From Cordylochernes scorpioides (Eukaryota; Arthropoda; Arachnida; Pseudoscorpiones; Chernetidae), in assembly GCA_030710605.1 (NCBI GenBank), contig CP092876.1, positions 61,318,115 through 61,382,114 of the forward strand: DNA of 64,000 bases, read 5' to 3'. Shown in pieces: positions 63,586-64,000 of the stretch. How positions within the stretch are numbered: position 1 is the first letter of the stretch; the number at the start of each line of letters is the position of its first letter. A model generated the notes under the pieces. That model did no database searches and had not been told where the DNA came from. It saw nothing but the letters and a program-made list of their open reading frames with translations. Made by a program: the position numbers and the translations under genes.

Positions 63586-63778
63586 GGAAGACATCCTCGA
63601 GTACCTGTCACCTGAGCAGAGGTATGCTCTGAAGCTATTCTTCGGCATGGCAATAGTCGGGGGGAGATCTGTCCGACTTCAGGACGTGACATCATACGAG
63701 ACGACCCTCAGTGGGATTCGTCTGATGAAAATAATATTCAAGTTTAATATTTTAAAAATATATATTAACCCTGTATAA
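63586..63778 (+). CDS. Candidate 3'-terminal exon of an unknown host gene
   Basis: A textbook acceptor (TCTATCTCTTCTCTAACAG) ends at 63585. Reading from the second base, the frame gives EDILEYLSPEQRYALKLFFG, then VGGRSVRLQDVTSYETTLSG and IRLMK, before an AT-rich tail and TAA at 63776-63778. Codon use is balanced (CTC, GAG, CTG, GAC, ACC), in sharp contrast to the flanks, and drops back to AT-rich after about 63735. No strong donor is visible, so it may be terminal, or a weak donor may lie near 63710-63735. I do not recognise the family. It is the most convincing piece of host coding sequence in the window, together with the ORF at 17180. Confidence 0.45.
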
Positions 63779-63884
63779 TTTTATATTAGTAAATTAAATT
63801 TAATTGCCATCTATCGTTAAAATTTTACACAAATAAATTTACTGGCAATGCGCTTCTTTTAAATATCATCAAATATTATCTCTA

Positions 63885-64000
63885 CAGACCTTACTGCAAT
63901 GATATGAGTTATTGAATGAGAGGGCTTGGCTCATCAGTAGTGAACCCTCTCAGCGGTTTCGCCAAATTAATCTCTAGACCGCTCTACTATTGTATTGGAT
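63885..64000 (+). repeat. MITE family F copy, cut by window end
   Basis: It reads CAGACCTTACTGCAATGAT, GAGGGCTTGGCTCATCAGT, AGTGAACCCTCTCAGCGG, TTTCGCCAAATTAATCTC, then GACCGCTCTACTATTGTATT at the window edge. Confidence 0.65.

Noticed and set aside
1-64000. tRNA, rRNA or snRNA genes
   Set aside because: I looked for B-box-like and cloverleaf-forming stretches while reading and saw none that I could defend; a covariance-model scan would be needed.

Overview
The window looks like accessory, repeat-dominated nuclear DNA of an animal, most likely an arthropod. It is AT-rich and intron-like. Nearly every recognisable protein belongs to a metazoan transposon: Tc1, mariner, a DUF4817-type DDE_3 element, hAT/BED, Ty1/copia and several non-LTR families. 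There are no bacterial operons, rRNAs or convincing tRNAs, and no complete host gene. A run of 441 Ns (15485-15925) is an assembly gap. The species cannot be read from the sequence.

Layout. 1-10.4 kb: a truncated Tc1 copy, a full-length decayed Tc1 copy (4760-6274) and many small inverted-repeat elements. 11.4-13.1 kb: a 24-bp minisatellite of about 61 indel-free units. 13.5-14.1 kb: an RTE-like non-LTR remnant. 17.2 kb: one small ORF that could be a host exon. 17.6-22.4 and 28.6-30.4 kb: two arrays of one CT-rich minisatellite of about 37 bp. 22.7-23.2 kb: a non-LTR 3' fragment. 24.4-26.65 kb: a three-level nest, with Tc1 inside a MITE inside a reverse-strand non-LTR element. 27.1-28.4 kb: a mariner. 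30.4-31.1 kb: a DUF4817-type transposase remnant. 31.9-34.5 kb: a 5'-truncated non-LTR element with RT and RNase H. 35-42.2 kb: MITEs, a duplicated 400-bp block, foldback elements, small transposase and non-LTR remnants, and two candidate host exons. 43.5-46.3 kb: an Asn-codon-like AACAAT satellite split by a probable solo LTR. 46.96-58.87 kb: a nested transposon complex. 59-64 kb: more palindromic MITEs and a candidate host exon at 63586.

The best-supported structure is the 46956-58865 complex. A mariner received a hAT element in its 5' region (8-bp target duplication GTTGTAAG). The hAT received a Ty1/copia element with two 210-bp LTRs that read as identical (duplication ATTTA). The mariner transposase frame was also split by a second, unrelated mariner (TA duplication). 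Removing the insertions leaves a host mariner of about 1.32 kb, the normal length for the family.

No mobile element here keeps an intact coding frame. Several single-base frameshifts fall in A/T homopolymers, which fits either slippage decay or sequence error. I found no convincing new multi-gene system. The most unusual signals are the nested insertions, a hAT transposase that has lost two acidic catalytic positions, the palindromic MITE families, and the three minisatellite families.
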